Below are positions 33,829 through 42,916 of a DNA stretch of 45,184 nucleotides, piece after piece. Below the pieces are notes generated by a model that saw only the letters and a program-made list of their open reading frames with translations, was not told the DNA's origin and made no database searches. The position numbers were made by a program, and so were the translations under genes. The stretch is from Terriglobia bacterium. GTDB lineage: Bacteria; Acidobacteriota; Polarisedimenticolia; Polarisedimenticolales; JAIQFR01. The number at the start of each line of letters is the position of its first letter. Position 1 is the stretch's first letter. The stretch is from positions 1-45,184 of the forward strand of contig JAIQFR010000025.1 in NCBI GenBank assembly GCA_020073205.1. Direction: 5' to 3'.

Positions 33829-34989
33829 TCAAGCGGTCGCCGCGTCCGGGGCGTCGTCCAAGACCCGGCGGGGAAGGGAGGGGTGGATCCGGGAGACGAT
33901 CTCGTAGGAGATCGTGCCGCACCAGGAGGCGATCTGCTCGGCGCTGATCCGCTCTTCCCCCTGCCGCCCGAGGAGGACGACTTCGTCCTCCACCGCGACG
34001 CCGGGGACGTCGGTCACGTCCACCATGCACATGTTCATGCAGACCCGGCCGCGCACCGGGGCGCGCTTCCCGTGGACGAGGGCATGGCCCACTCCCGACA
34101 GCCGCCGGTCGTACCCCTCGAAGTAGCCGACGGGGAGGACGGCGATCCGGGTCGGTCGCGTGGCCCTGAAGGCGCAGCCGTAGCCGACGTATCCTCCCTC
34201 CGGAACGTCCTTCACCTGCGCGACGCGGGTCTTCCAGGTGAGGACCGGCCTCAGGTCGAGGGACGGCTTGCCCCGCTCGAGGCAGGAGACGTAGGTTTCC
34301 CGCGACGGCCACAGGCCGTAGAGCGAGATCCCGATCCTCGCCAGGTCCAGGTGGGTCCGGTTGAACAGGAGCGTGGCCGCGGAGCAGGCGGAATGGCGGA
34401 TGGGGACCGGTCCGCCGGCCTCGCTCACCCTTTCCGAGACCCGCTGGAACGCGGCGATCTGTCCCTCGGCAAAGGAGTGGTCCGTGGTGTCCTCGATGTT
34501 CGCGAAGTGGGTGGTCAACCCCTCCAGCTCGAGCCACTCCGATGCGCGAACCCTGCGGACGAACTCCGGCACGTCCGCTTCGAGGACGCCTTGCCGGTTC
34601 GTCCCGGTTTCAGCCTTGAGGTGCACCCGCACGCGGCGGCGGAGGCGAGCGGCGCAGCGCTCCAGCTCCCCCACGGCGGCGAGGTTGTACACCACCGGCC
34701 GGAGGTCCCGGGCGACCACCTCTCCGAGGTCGCCCAGCCCGACGTACCCCATCACCAGCACCGGCGCGTCGTGCCCCGCGTCCCGGAGGCGCACCCCCTC
34801 CTCGACGCCGTTCACGCAGAGCCAGTCCGCTCCGGCGCCGCGCGCGATCGCCGCGGCCTCCAGGATTCCGTGGCCGTACGCGTTCGACTTGACGACGGCG
34901 CCGAGCAGCGGCCCGGCCCCGAGACGTCGCCGGAACTCCGACACGTTGCCGCGAAGCGCCCGCGCGTCGACCTCCACCCAGTTCAGCAA
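33829..34989 (-). CDS. alr: Alanine racemase
   Basis: 386 residues. PLP enzyme making D-alanine for peptidoglycan. The PLP-binding Lys is K34 in AVVKSNAYGHG; the second catalytic base Y270 lies in YVGYGCAF; other conserved parts are KAETGTNRQG near 125, HSACSAATL near 199 and MNMCMVDVTD near 315. Start codon is TTG at 34989, supported by GGGAG six bases upstream and by the family start NWVEVDARALRGNV. It follows the M29-like gene by 33 bases, in the same unit. Confidence 0.93.
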   Translation of the reverse strand: MLNWVEVDARALRGNVSEFRRRLGAGPLLGAVVKSNAYGHGILEAAAIARGAGADWLCVNGVEEGVRLRDAGHDAPVLVMGYVGLGDLGEVVARDLRPVVYNLAAVGELERCAARLRRRVRVHLKAETGTNRQGVLEADVPEFVRRVRASEWLELEGLTTHFANIEDTTDHSFAEGQIAAFQRVSERVSEAGGPVPIRHSACSAATLLFNRTHLDLARIGISLYGLWPSRETYVSCLERGKPSLDLRPVLTWKTRVAQVKDVPEGGYVGYGCAFRATRPTRIAVLPVGYFEGYDRRLSGVGHALVHGKRAPVRGRVCMNMCMVDVTDVPGVAVEDEVVLLGRQGEERISAEQIASWCGTISYEIVSRIHPSLPRRVLDDAPDAATA

Positions 34990-35022
34990 GGGATTCTCCC
35001 CGTCGGCGCGGCTCCGGCGCTC

Positions 35023-36126
35023 CTACCAGAGGACGTACGCGCCGTCGCGGATCACCGTGATCCGCTTGCCGTCCGCCGCGACCAGATCGGCGCGGGCGAT
35101 CCCGATCGGATTCCCCTGCGCGTAGACGATGTCCTGGTGGACGACCGTCTGAGGGCTCAGGAACGCTTCGACGCCCCAGACACCGCCCAGGTGGTCGCTG
35201 CGCCCGAAGGCCCAGTGGAAGCCCGCCTTCTCGTCCTCGAGCACGTTGCCGGTCACGACCGCCCGCTCGTTGCAGCCGAAGGCCAGCTCCGCGATGTTCC
35301 CGCGCGCCGGGTCCGTCGCGAAGTAGGCGCGGTGGCGCTCCGCAGCGGGGCCGGCGCCGATCACCTCGACGATCCGGTTCCCAAGGACGCGGAACACGAC
35401 GGTTTCGCCCCCCTCGCCCACGGGGAGCTCGCCTTCGGTCCGCGACGGGATCCCCGGCTTCTCCCCCTCGTACGGGACCTCGAACGTCTCCCCTGACGGA
35501 AGGTTGATCACCGGGAGGTCGTCGCTCTTGTCGCGGTGGAGGTAGCCGTCGTCGGATTCGCAGACGCGGAAGCGCAGATCGAAGAGGCAGCGGTGGCCGG
35601 TGGAGAACTCGACCTCCGCGCGGTCGGCGGTCAGGAAGGCCTCCTTCAGGATCCGGCACCTGCGGGCGACCTCGCCGTAGTCCGCGGCGAGCGAGGTCTC
35701 TTCCATCCTCTTCATGATGCCGGGCATGCTGGCCGCCCGGAACACGTCGGCGCCGGGCCGGCGCTTAGAGACGTCGATGAGCGGCGCGGTGGCGGAGAAC
35801 TCCGTCAGCGCCAGCACGAGGGTGACGCCGTCGAAGAGCGACGCCATCGGGACGGACTTGCCGCCGAGCTCAGCGTTGGCCGGCAGGCTCGCGCCGTTCG
35901 AACCGGTCGCCGGGTACGACACCAGCGGGAGCACTTCGAATCCGATCCTCCGCCCGAGCCTTTCGAGCCCCGCCCGCCATTCCTCCGCCATGCGACGCCG
36001 GTCGCCCCAATCGGAGTCGTCGGGACAGGACGACGTCGGCACGTCCACCATCACGGCGACCCGCTCGCCCGCCTCCGGTGCGAACACGTCCACGAGGAAC
36101 CTCTCGAGGTCGAACGCCTTCGCCAT
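35023..36126 (-). CDS. M29-like aminopeptidase
   Basis: 367 residues. The C-terminal half has the order seen in thermophilic-type M29 metallo-aminopeptidases: NLPSGETFEVPYEG near 207, then RGNIAELAFGCNERAVVTGN near 270 and LEDEKAGFHWAFGRSDHLGG near 297, which supply Glu and His residues in the places of the metal ligands. The N-terminal half (VMVDVPTS..DDSDWGDRR) is more divergent than in characterised enzymes, so activity is likely but not certain. The ATG has GGAGGGGAG immediately upstream, one of the best ribosome sites in the window. Heads a unit with alr, which suggests dipeptide or D-amino-acid turnover; that is inference. Confidence 0.7.
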   Translation of the reverse strand: MAKAFDLERFLVDVFAPEAGERVAVMVDVPTSSCPDDSDWGDRRRMAEEWRAGLERLGRRIGFEVLPLVSYPATGSNGASLPANAELGGKSVPMASLFDGVTLVLALTEFSATAPLIDVSKRRPGADVFRAASMPGIMKRMEETSLAADYGEVARRCRILKEAFLTADRAEVEFSTGHRCLFDLRFRVCESDDGYLHRDKSDDLPVINLPSGETFEVPYEGEKPGIPSRTEGELPVGEGGETVVFRVLGNRIVEVIGAGPAAERHRAYFATDPARGNIAELAFGCNERAVVTGNVLEDEKAGFHWAFGRSDHLGGVWGVEAFLSPQTVVHQDIVYAQGNPIGIARADLVAADGKRITVIRDGAYVLW

Positions 36127-36288
36127 CGCTCCCCTCCCTCCGCCTGTTTTCGGGTTTCGGAGGCCATCCTAGCCCCGTAACGGGTCGGGTTGCCAGCCCC
36201 GCCGTTGCTCGTCCTTGCCCGATCTGAGATGATCCCCCCGGGCGGCAGGATGTCTGGGGTGGTCCGATCCGGGGAGGACGGGAGCGCG

Positions 36289-37395
36289 ATGGAGACGATG
36301 CTGGTCACGGGCGGCGCGGGTTTCATCGGCTCGAACTTCGTCCGCCACGCGCTGCGCCAGACGGGCGACCGCGTCGTCGTGCTGGACAAGCTCACGTACG
36401 CGGGGAGCCTGGAGAGCCTGGCGGAGGTCGCCGGCGATCCCAGCTTCGCGTTCGTGCTGGGGGACATCGCGGATCGCGAAGTGGTGGCCTCGGTGTTTCG
36501 CGACCACGGCCCGTCGTCCGTGGTGAACTTCGCGGCGGAGAGCCACGTGGACCGCTCGATCGACGGCCCGCGGCCGTTCGTCGAGACGAACATCGTGGGA
36601 GCGTTCGAGCTGCTCGAAGCGTCGCGGCGCCATGCCGCCTCCCTCGACGAGGTCCGCCGCGGCCGGTTCCGGTTCCTGCACGTCTCCACCGACGAGGTGT
36701 ACGGGAGCCTCGGACCCGAGGGGCTGTTCACGGAGGAGACCCCGTACAACCCCAATTCGCCGTACGCGGCGTCGAAGGCCGCCGCGGACCACCTGGTCCG
36801 TGCCTTTCACGAGACCTACGGCCTCGCCACGATCATCACGAACTGCTCGAACAACTACGGCCCCTTCCAGTTTCCGGAGAAGCTCATCCCCCTGATGATC
36901 TTGAACGCGCTCGAGGGCAAGCCGCTTCCCATCTATGGCGACGGCGGGAACGTGCGCGACTGGTTGTACGTGCTCGATCACTGCGAGGGGATCCTCCTGG
37001 CGCTCCGGGAAGGCCGGCCGGGGGGGAAGTACAACATCGGCGGAAGCAACGAGCGGCGAAACGTGGAGATCGTGGATCGGATCTGCGAGGTCCTCGACCG
37101 CGAGGTCCCTCCGACCTCGAACGCCGCGCTCGCCTCGCGCGGCGTCACGACCTACCGATCGCTCAAGACGTTCGTGCCGGACCGCCCGGGGCACGACCGG
37201 CGCTACGCGATCGATGCGACCCTCATCCGCGAGGAGCTCGGCTGGAAACCGGCGCACGACTTCGAGTCGGGGATCGAGGAGACCGTCCGCTGGTACCTGT
37301 CCCACCGGGATTGGTGCGAGAAGGTCCAGTCGGGCCGGTACGCGCGCGAGCGCCTCGGCCTCTCTACGACGCCCGGTGGGGAGAGGAAGGCATGA
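36289..37395 (+). CDS. rmlB: dTDP-glucose 4,6-dehydratase
   Basis: 368 residues, extended short-chain dehydrogenase. It makes dTDP-4-keto-6-deoxyglucose from dTDP-glucose. NAD-binding [11 protein letters not shown] at 7-17, STDEVYG with the catalytic Asp-Glu, and Y159-x3-K163 in [11 protein letters not shown]-terminal [11 protein letters not shown] as in the family. Start set at ATG 36289 (MLVTGGAG follows at once); an in-frame ATG 99 bases upstream is poorly placed. A weak promoter TTGCTC-17-GATGAT (36205-36233) lies in the gap. Overlaps rmlA by four bases (ATGA). rmlC and rmlD are not in the window, so the final sugar may be rhamnose or another 6-deoxy sugar. Confidence 0.95.
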   Translation: METMLVTGGAGFIGSNFVRHALRQTGDRVVVLDKLTYAGSLESLAEVAGDPSFAFVLGDIADREVVASVFRDHGPSSVVNFAAESHVDRSIDGPRPFVETNIVGAFELLEASRRHAASLDEVRRGRFRFLHVSTDEVYGSLGPEGLFTEETPYNPNSPYAASKAAADHLVRAFHETYGLATIITNCSNNYGPFQFPEKLIPLMILNALEGKPLPIYGDGGNVRDWLYVLDHCEGILLALREGRPGGKYNIGGSNERRNVEIVDRICEVLDREVPPTSNAALASRGVTTYRSLKTFVPDRPGHDRRYAIDATLIREELGWKPAHDFESGIEETVRWYLSHRDWCEKVQSGRYARERLGLSTTPGGERKA

Positions 37396-38264
37396 AGGGG
37401 ATCATCCTCGCCGGCGGCTCGGGCACCCGGCTGCACCCGCTGACGCGGGCGGTCTCGAAGCAGCTCGTCCCCGTCTACGACAAGCCGATGGTGTATTACC
37501 CGATCTCGACCCTGATGCTCGCGGGAATACGGGACATCCTCGTCATCACGACGCCGCAGGACCAGGACGCTTTCAGGCGGCTCCTGGGGGATGGGAGCCC
37601 CATCGGCGTCCGATTCGCTTACGCCGCGCAGCCTCGCCCCGGAGGGCTCGCCCAGGCGTTCATCATCGGCCGGGAGTTCGTCGGCTCCGACCGGGTCGCG
37701 CTCGCGCTGGGCGACAACGTGTTCTTCGGACACGGCCTGGGAGAGCTGCTGAGAAACGCCGCGGAGCGGGAGACCGGCGCGACCGTGTTCGGCTACCAGG
37801 TCCGAGACCCGGAGCGGTACGGGGTCGTCGAGTTCGACGGCGGGGGCCGGGCCGTGAGCCTCGAGGAAAAGCCCGCGAGGCCCCGCTCCACCTGGGCGGT
37901 CACCGGGCTCTACTTCTACGACAACCGCGTGCTCGAGGTCGCCGCCACCCTCGAGCCTTCGCCGCGCGGCGAGCTGGAGATCACCGACGTCAACCGGGTC
38001 TACCTCGAGGCCGGGACGCTGCGCGTCGAGAGGATGGGCCGCGGGTACGCGTGGCTCGACACCGGGACTCCCGAATCGCTCCTCCACGCGTCGAACTTCA
38101 TCCACACGATCCAGGAGCGGCAGGGGCTGATGGTGGCGTGCCTCGAGGAAATCGCGTACACGATGGGGTTCATCGCCGCCGACCGGGTGCGGGAGATCGC
38201 CGCCGGGATGCGCGGCAACGCGTACGGTCAATACCTCCTCCGGCTCGTCGAGGACGAGTCTTGA
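37392..38264 (+). CDS. rmlA: Glucose-1-phosphate thymidylyltransferase
   Basis: 290 residues, exact family length. Couples dTTP and glucose-1-phosphate to dTDP-glucose, the step before RmlB. The nucleotide-binding [11 protein letters not shown] is at 8-18, followed by [16 protein letters not shown], the LGDNVFFG acidic motif near 110, YGVVEFD and LEEKPARP near 145-165, and [10 protein letters not shown] near 222. ATG overlaps the rmlB stop, so production of the two enzymes is coupled. Confidence 0.96.
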   Translation: MKGIILAGGSGTRLHPLTRAVSKQLVPVYDKPMVYYPISTLMLAGIRDILVITTPQDQDAFRRLLGDGSPIGVRFAYAAQPRPGGLAQAFIIGREFVGSDRVALALGDNVFFGHGLGELLRNAAERETGATVFGYQVRDPERYGVVEFDGGGRAVSLEEKPARPRSTWAVTGLYFYDNRVLEVAATLEPSPRGELEITDVNRVYLEAGTLRVERMGRGYAWLDTGTPESLLHASNFIHTIQERQGLMVACLEEIAYTMGFIAADRVREIAAGMRGNAYGQYLLRLVEDES

Positions 38265-38304
38265 GTCGAGGCGTCGGGGCGCGCGATCACGCTATACTGC
38301 GGCC

Positions 38305-38640
38305 ATGAGCGAGCCGAGCGTCTTCGTCGCGCCCACGTCCCTGCCCTGGTCCGAGACGGCATTCGCGGGGGTCCGCTGGAAGGCTCTCCACTACGACCCG
38401 GTCAGCGGCCGCTCGGCGTTCCTCCTCCATCTCGAGCCCGGCGCGTCCTACCCGATGCACAGGCACACCGAGTGGGAAGACTACCTGGTCGTGGAGGGGT
38501 CGGTGCAGGACGCGGGGGCCCTGCGGGAGGCCGGCACCTACGTTCACCACCCGGGTGGAAGCGCGCACCGACTGGAGACGGCGGGAGGCTGCCTGCTTTT
38601 CGTGTCGCTGGCCGCTCCGATCGAGCTCCTGAAAGAGTGA
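38305..38640 (+). CDS. ChrR-like cupin
   Basis: 111 residues, one cupin barrel. Metal-binding motif 1 reads YPMHRHTEWEDYLVVEG (two His and a Glu), motif 2 YVHHPGGSAHR. This is the ChrR/anti-sigma C-terminal cupin type and not the RmlC epimerase fold, despite its place beside rmlA. TATACT (38293-38298) ends only six bases before the ATG and no ribosome site is seen, so the mRNA may be leaderless. Ligand unknown. Confidence 0.82.
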   Translation: MSEPSVFVAPTSLPWSETAFAGVRWKALHYDPVSGRSAFLLHLEPGASYPMHRHTEWEDYLVVEGSVQDAGALREAGTYVHHPGGSAHRLETAGGCLLFVSLAAPIELLKE

Positions 38641-38871
38641 GCCCGTGCGCGCGCCGGGACGCCTGGCGGTCCACGCGCGGCGCAGCGGGAGCGCCCGACT
38701 CTCACCGGGGTCGGCGACCTGAAATCGCTGAACATCGCAGCGGGACTCGGCGTGCGGTCCTGCTTCAGCAGGTACGCCCCCGGGGGCTAGCCCAACGGCA
38801 ACGGATGTCCTAGATTATGCCAAGAGGGGAGTCGGTGCGGCAGCCCGCGCTGCCCCGTGGAGCGTGAATTC
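38641..38871. other. Intergenic gap
   Basis: 230 bases without a convincing gene; a TAGATT at 38811-38816 might be the -10 box for the downstream TPR-TonB gene. Confidence 0.35.
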
Positions 38872-40185
38872 GTGAGACCCAACTCGACGGTACTCTTGGC
38901 GGTGTTCCTCGTCGCGTGCGCGGGCGCCCTCGCCCAGACGCCGGCGACCCCGCCCGATCAGCCGCCCGCGCCTCCTCAGCCGGCGCAGACCGTCCCCGCC
39001 CAGCCGGCGCAGCCCGCGCAAGCGCAGGCTGCTCCGGCCGCCCCCGCCCAGCCTCCGGATCCCGTGCTCGAGGCTGCGAAGGAGGCATTCCGGAAGGGCG
39101 ACTACCAGACCGCGGTGGACTCGTCGAAGAAGGTCCTGGAGGGGAAGCCCGAGGACTTCGACGCGATGTACATCGCCGGCGTCTCCTCGCTGCGTCTCGG
39201 CCAGTTCGACCCGGCGGAAGGGTATTTCAACAAGCTGCTCCAGCTCGAGCCCAGGTATCCGAACGTCTTCTTCCACCTCGGGCACCTCGCGTTCGCGCGG
39301 GCGGAGGAACTCTCCAAGGAGGGGAGGACCGAGGAGGCGAAGGCCCAGTACGTGGAGGCGTCGAAGAAGTTCGCGGTGGAGCTGGAGCGCGAGCCCGGCC
39401 AGGACAAGACGCTTCGCGCGCGAGCCCTGGCCCTCGCGAGGGCCGGCGACGTCGACGGCGCGATCCAGGCTTACGAGGCCACGATCGCCGCGGCGCCGGA
39501 GACGCTCTCGCCTTACCTGGCCCTGGGAAGCGTCTACGCGGAGCTCGGCCGCGGCGACGACGCGATCAAGATGCTCGCGCGCGCGCCGAAGACCAACGCC
39601 AAGGCGGCCGCCGACGGAGCGTTCGCGATCGCGCGGACGCTCTACTCCAAGGAGAAGTACGCCGAGACCCTGGCCTTCATCCAGAAGATGCAGGAGATGT
39701 CCCTCGACTCGCGGCCGCTCCACGGGCTGCTGTCGGCGACCTACGCCCGTCTGGGCAAGATCCAGGAGTCGGCGCAGGAGCTGTGCAAGTTCATGAGCCT
39801 GAAGCCCCCCCAGGAGGAGTCCGAGAACGTGGGCGAGGTCCTCAAGATGGCGTTCGGCGGGGACTGGGCCGAGGAGAAGGCGCCGAAGCTGCTGCCGAAG
39901 GGTGCGCTACCGGAGCTGGACCGGAAGTACTCCCCCAAGTATCCCCCCGAGGCCCGGAAGGATCGGATCGAGACCCAGGTGATGCTGATGGTCCAGGTCA
40001 AGACCGACGGGACCGTGGGCGACACGTGCACCGTCCCGTCGGGGGTGCTCGAGCAGTTGCGGATCTACGGCGTCGAGCAGGCGGCCATCGAGTGCGTCAA
40101 GCGCTGGAAGTTCCTGCCGGCGAAGAGCGCCGGTGAGCCCGTCGAGGCCTACTACCCGGCCGTCGTCGCGTTCTCGATGCGCTGA
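38872..40185 (+). CDS. TPR protein with TonB C-terminal domain
   Basis: 437 residues from GTG 38872, favoured by GGAG nine bases upstream over the GTG at 38857. The N-terminal hydrophobic segment ends in LVACAG, a good lipobox, so it may be a lipoprotein. A Pro/Ala/Gln-rich linker (about 25-65) precedes six or so TPR units (about 70-330: AFRKGDYQTAVDSSKKVL, AGVSSLRLGQFDPAEGYF, LGSVYAELGRGDDAI). The end (about 350-437) is a TonB C-terminal domain: YPPEARKDRIETQVMLMVQV, CVKRWKFLPA, YYPAVVAFSM. TonB ends contact outer-membrane receptors, but without a membrane-spanning energiser anchor and ExbBD this one is more likely structural. Confidence 0.82.
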   Translation: MRPNSTVLLAVFLVACAGALAQTPATPPDQPPAPPQPAQTVPAQPAQPAQAQAAPAAPAQPPDPVLEAAKEAFRKGDYQTAVDSSKKVLEGKPEDFDAMYIAGVSSLRLGQFDPAEGYFNKLLQLEPRYPNVFFHLGHLAFARAEELSKEGRTEEAKAQYVEASKKFAVELEREPGQDKTLRARALALARAGDVDGAIQAYEATIAAAPETLSPYLALGSVYAELGRGDDAIKMLARAPKTNAKAAADGAFAIARTLYSKEKYAETLAFIQKMQEMSLDSRPLHGLLSATYARLGKIQESAQELCKFMSLKPPQEESENVGEVLKMAFGGDWAEEKAPKLLPKGALPELDRKYSPKYPPEARKDRIETQVMLMVQVKTDGTVGDTCTVPSGVLEQLRIYGVEQAAIECVKRWKFLPAKSAGEPVEAYYPAVVAFSMR

Positions 40186-40195
40186 GCCCCTCCGG

Positions 40196-41584
40196 TCAGT
40201 CCTGGAAGCGAAGCGCTCCCCCCAGCTTCCGCGCGATCCGGTCGTGGATCCAGTGGCCGTCCCACCACTCCTGCGGGTTCACCGGCTGGCCATCGAGCAG
40301 GATCGAGAAGTGGAGATGGTCTCCGCCGGCCAGGCCGGTGTCTCCTGTCCGGCCGAGGACGTCTCCTCGCCTGACCGCCTGCCCTTCCTTCACGTCGATG
40401 GACGAGAGGTGCCCGTACAGGCTCTCGAGGCCGTACCCGTGGTCCACCACCACCGCGTTCCCGTAGATCCCGAAGAACCGGGCGAGCACCACGACGCCGT
40501 CGTTCCCGGCCGGAACCGGCACCGCCTTGGTGGCCGCGAGGTCGAACCCGAGGTGGTCCTGGTGGTCCACCGTGCGTCCCTGATAGACGTAGGTGCGGTG
40601 CTCGGCGAAGGGCGCGGTCACCTTCGCGTTCATCATCGGGAGGAACGTCCGGCTCCAGAGGAACTCCGGCTTCGACTTCGAGCCCAGCTCGACGAGAGCC
40701 GCGGCGTCCGTTCTTCGCAGGTCGCCGTTCAGCGCCAGGAAGTTTTCGAGGAGGCCGCCCTTGTCCGCCATGTCCGGGGTCTGCGACAGGATCGCCGGGA
40801 CGACCTTGTTGAGGAACGCATCGCTCAGGTTGAATGTCGCGCCGAGGGGCTTCCTCGGGGTGAACTGATCGATGAACGACACTTCGGACTCGTTCCCGGC
40901 GTCGTCCGACGCGACCAGCTTCACCTTCGACGGGTCCGCGAGATCGTAGGGGACCGCGAACAGCGCGAACCGGTCCTGCTTGGCGCCGCCGGGGAGCGGG
41001 AAACCGGGGAACCAGAGCGCACCGGCCCGGACGCCGTCCTTGACGCTGGACTCGCCGACGCGGTACACGACGGCTTCCGAGCCGCCCTGCTTCGCGTAGT
41101 GGAACGTGGACGTCACGCCGAGGCTCGGCGGCGTCAGGCGGACCTGGAACGCAGCCTCCGCGGTCGTGGAGGAAGGGTGACGGAGCCACGCCGGCGCGCG
41201 CTCGGCGGTGACCCTAAGGGTGGCCGGCCCGGCCTTGAGCCCCTTGATCGCGTCGCGGCCGATCTCGAGCCGCAGGTCGTCGCGGTCGGTCTTCCCGCCC
41301 CAGAACGCCCACGCGGGGCGAGGCGAATACGACTTGTCGGCGAGCTTCTCGACGCGATCCCCCTGGACGAGCTCGACGCGGACACGGGAGAGCCCGCGGT
41401 CCGGCTCGGCCACCGTGACCGTCACGGACGTCTTGCGCCCGATCGACGTCCCAGGCTTGGTCAGCGTCACGGCGGGCGACGGCCCCGCGCGGAACGAGGC
41501 GAGGACCACGAGGCCCAGGAACGCCAAGAGCAGGATCAGGAGCAGGGCGTAGACGAGGACGCGGCCGGATTCGCTGCGATGCAT
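40196..41584 (-). CDS. Membrane-anchored M23 (LytM) endopeptidase
   Basis: 462 residues. Single N-terminal membrane helix (8-29), a beta-sandwich region of about 250 residues with Ig-like phrases (KTSVTVTVAEPDRGLSRVRV, VKLVASDDAGNESEV), and a C-terminal M23 domain. The zinc site is intact: H344 and D348 in HLGFD, H423 and H425 in DHLHFS. So it is an active peptidoglycan hydrolase by sequence and not a degenerate activator. The ATG has GGGAG eight bases upstream. Its stop is ten bases from the convergent TPR-TonB gene. Confidence 0.9.
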   Translation of the reverse strand: MHRSESGRVLVYALLLILLLAFLGLVVLASFRAGPSPAVTLTKPGTSIGRKTSVTVTVAEPDRGLSRVRVELVQGDRVEKLADKSYSPRPAWAFWGGKTDRDDLRLEIGRDAIKGLKAGPATLRVTAERAPAWLRHPSSTTAEAAFQVRLTPPSLGVTSTFHYAKQGGSEAVVYRVGESSVKDGVRAGALWFPGFPLPGGAKQDRFALFAVPYDLADPSKVKLVASDDAGNESEVSFIDQFTPRKPLGATFNLSDAFLNKVVPAILSQTPDMADKGGLLENFLALNGDLRRTDAAALVELGSKSKPEFLWSRTFLPMMNAKVTAPFAEHRTYVYQGRTVDHQDHLGFDLAATKAVPVPAGNDGVVVLARFFGIYGNAVVVDHGYGLESLYGHLSSIDVKEGQAVRRGDVLGRTGDTGLAGGDHLHFSILLDGQPVNPQEWWDGHWIHDRIARKLGGALRFQD

Positions 41585-41673
41585 GGACGGTCTCCCGCGG
41601 CGGGCGGCCTCGGAAGGGAATCCCTCCACGGCCGGCTGCCGGCGGATGACTCTAGCCCCTCGGCGCGGAAGTC

Positions 41674-42822
41674 TCAACGGCGCGGGACGCCTTCGATCAG
41701 GCGGGCCATCATCGGCGCGTAGAAGCGCCAGTAGAACTCGAGCTCGGACGGGGAGAGCTTGAGCGCCTCGATCCATCGCCGGGCGGCGAGGTATCCCGCG
41801 AAGGGCACCGGCCCGTCCGGCATCGGGTTGTCCGCGAAGTCGCCGGCGAAGTACCAGGCGGCGCCGCGCCCCGGCGCCCTGCGCCGCGTCACCGCCGGGA
41901 AGACCTGCGGGAGCTTTCGCGCTGCGAGCCGCGCGAGACCGGCCGGCTCGAGGTGCCAGCGGAAGCTCGCGAGCACCTCCGTGCCGGCGGCGGCCTCCAC
42001 GACGTCGAACCAGTACGGATAGGACGTTCCGTCCGAGGAGTCTTCGAGGACCGGATCGGACGGCTTCACGTGCTCCAGCCTCAGGGCGACACGGGGCGAC
42101 TCGACGCCTACCCGCAGCACCTCGCAGTGGTCGTCGTCCTGGAGCAGCACGTAGCCGGGTCCCGTGAACTCCCACCTCCGGCCCCACTCACGCTCGTAGT
42201 CGCGGCGGAGCCACTCGGGAACCTCCTCCCGATCCTCGAGCCTCCCGAAGTACCGGCCGATCCACCGGGTCCAGCGGACCCCGAGGGCTCCCTCGAGGGT
42301 TGCCCGTGCCTCGGAGCCCGTGGGGCTGCCGAGGGTGTTGAACTCGGCGATCAACGTCTTTCCGGAGGCCAGCGCGGCGCGCGCCGCCTCGGCCTCGGCG
42401 AGCGTGAGCCCGCCGTAGATCGCCGGGCTCCGCTCCAGCGCGGCCTTCATCGCGGGGCCGGACTCGAGGTCCTTGCGGTACACCCCATACGTGTCGGCGA
42501 GGTAGACGAGGTCGGCGCGGCGGGCTCGCTCGGAGGTGAGATCGACGGTTCTCGCGGGAGGATCGCCGGGGACCGGGCCGGGGAACGAGCCGAGGTAATC
42601 GCGGTCGCGGTCGTACCCGGCGCCGTCCGGCTTGACGATCTTCAGGTAGTTCAGGAGCCAGAACAGCGAGCGGTGCTCGATCCGGTCCTCGAACGGGACC
42701 GTCTTGTCCAGCACGGCGACGTCCAGGACGCGGCTCGGCCGCAGGTCGTGGATCATCCAGGGCACGAGGAGAACCAGCACCGCGAGCAGGATCGGCCAGC
42801 TCCAGCGCAGCGTGTTCTTCAC
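41674..42822 (-). CDS. Membrane-anchored protein of unknown function
   Basis: 382 residues from GTG 42822, picked because GGGAG is eight bases upstream; an ATG at 42846 in frame would add eight residues. One N-terminal helix (about 6-25), then a soluble, probably periplasmic domain. Segments ADLVYLADTYGVY, YGGLTLAEAEAARAALASGKTLIAEFNTLG look like part of a Rossmann-type, amidotransferase-like fold (compare DUF4350), without a catalytic triad that I can point to. A Trp/Tyr-rich C-terminus follows. Lies 89 bases upstream of the M23 gene on the same strand, so a shared role in the cell wall is possible. Confidence 0.75.
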   Translation of the reverse strand: MKNTLRWSWPILLAVLVLLVPWMIHDLRPSRVLDVAVLDKTVPFEDRIEHRSLFWLLNYLKIVKPDGAGYDRDRDYLGSFPGPVPGDPPARTVDLTSERARRADLVYLADTYGVYRKDLESGPAMKAALERSPAIYGGLTLAEAEAARAALASGKTLIAEFNTLGSPTGSEARATLEGALGVRWTRWIGRYFGRLEDREEVPEWLRRDYEREWGRRWEFTGPGYVLLQDDDHCEVLRVGVESPRVALRLEHVKPSDPVLEDSSDGTSYPYWFDVVEAAAGTEVLASFRWHLEPAGLARLAARKLPQVFPAVTRRRAPGRGAAWYFAGDFADNPMPDGPVPFAGYLAARRWIEALKLSPSELEFYWRFYAPMMARLIEGVPRR

Positions 42823-42916
42823 GAGGCGGCTCCCATCGAGGACCATTCTACCTTGCGGAACGCGGCTGATTCGCGAACAATTCAATCCGGCTCGAGCCGA
42901 ATCGAGGGAGCCTGCC

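Noticed and set aside
36166-36288. Upstream start for rmlB (frame open from 36190)
   Set aside because: The added 33 residues have no homology to the family, whose Rossmann motif begins directly after the ATG at 36289.
38305-38640. Cupin gene as rmlC beside rmlA
   Set aside because: At 111 residues it is too short and lacks the RmlC epimerase motifs; it fits the ChrR-like single cupin instead.
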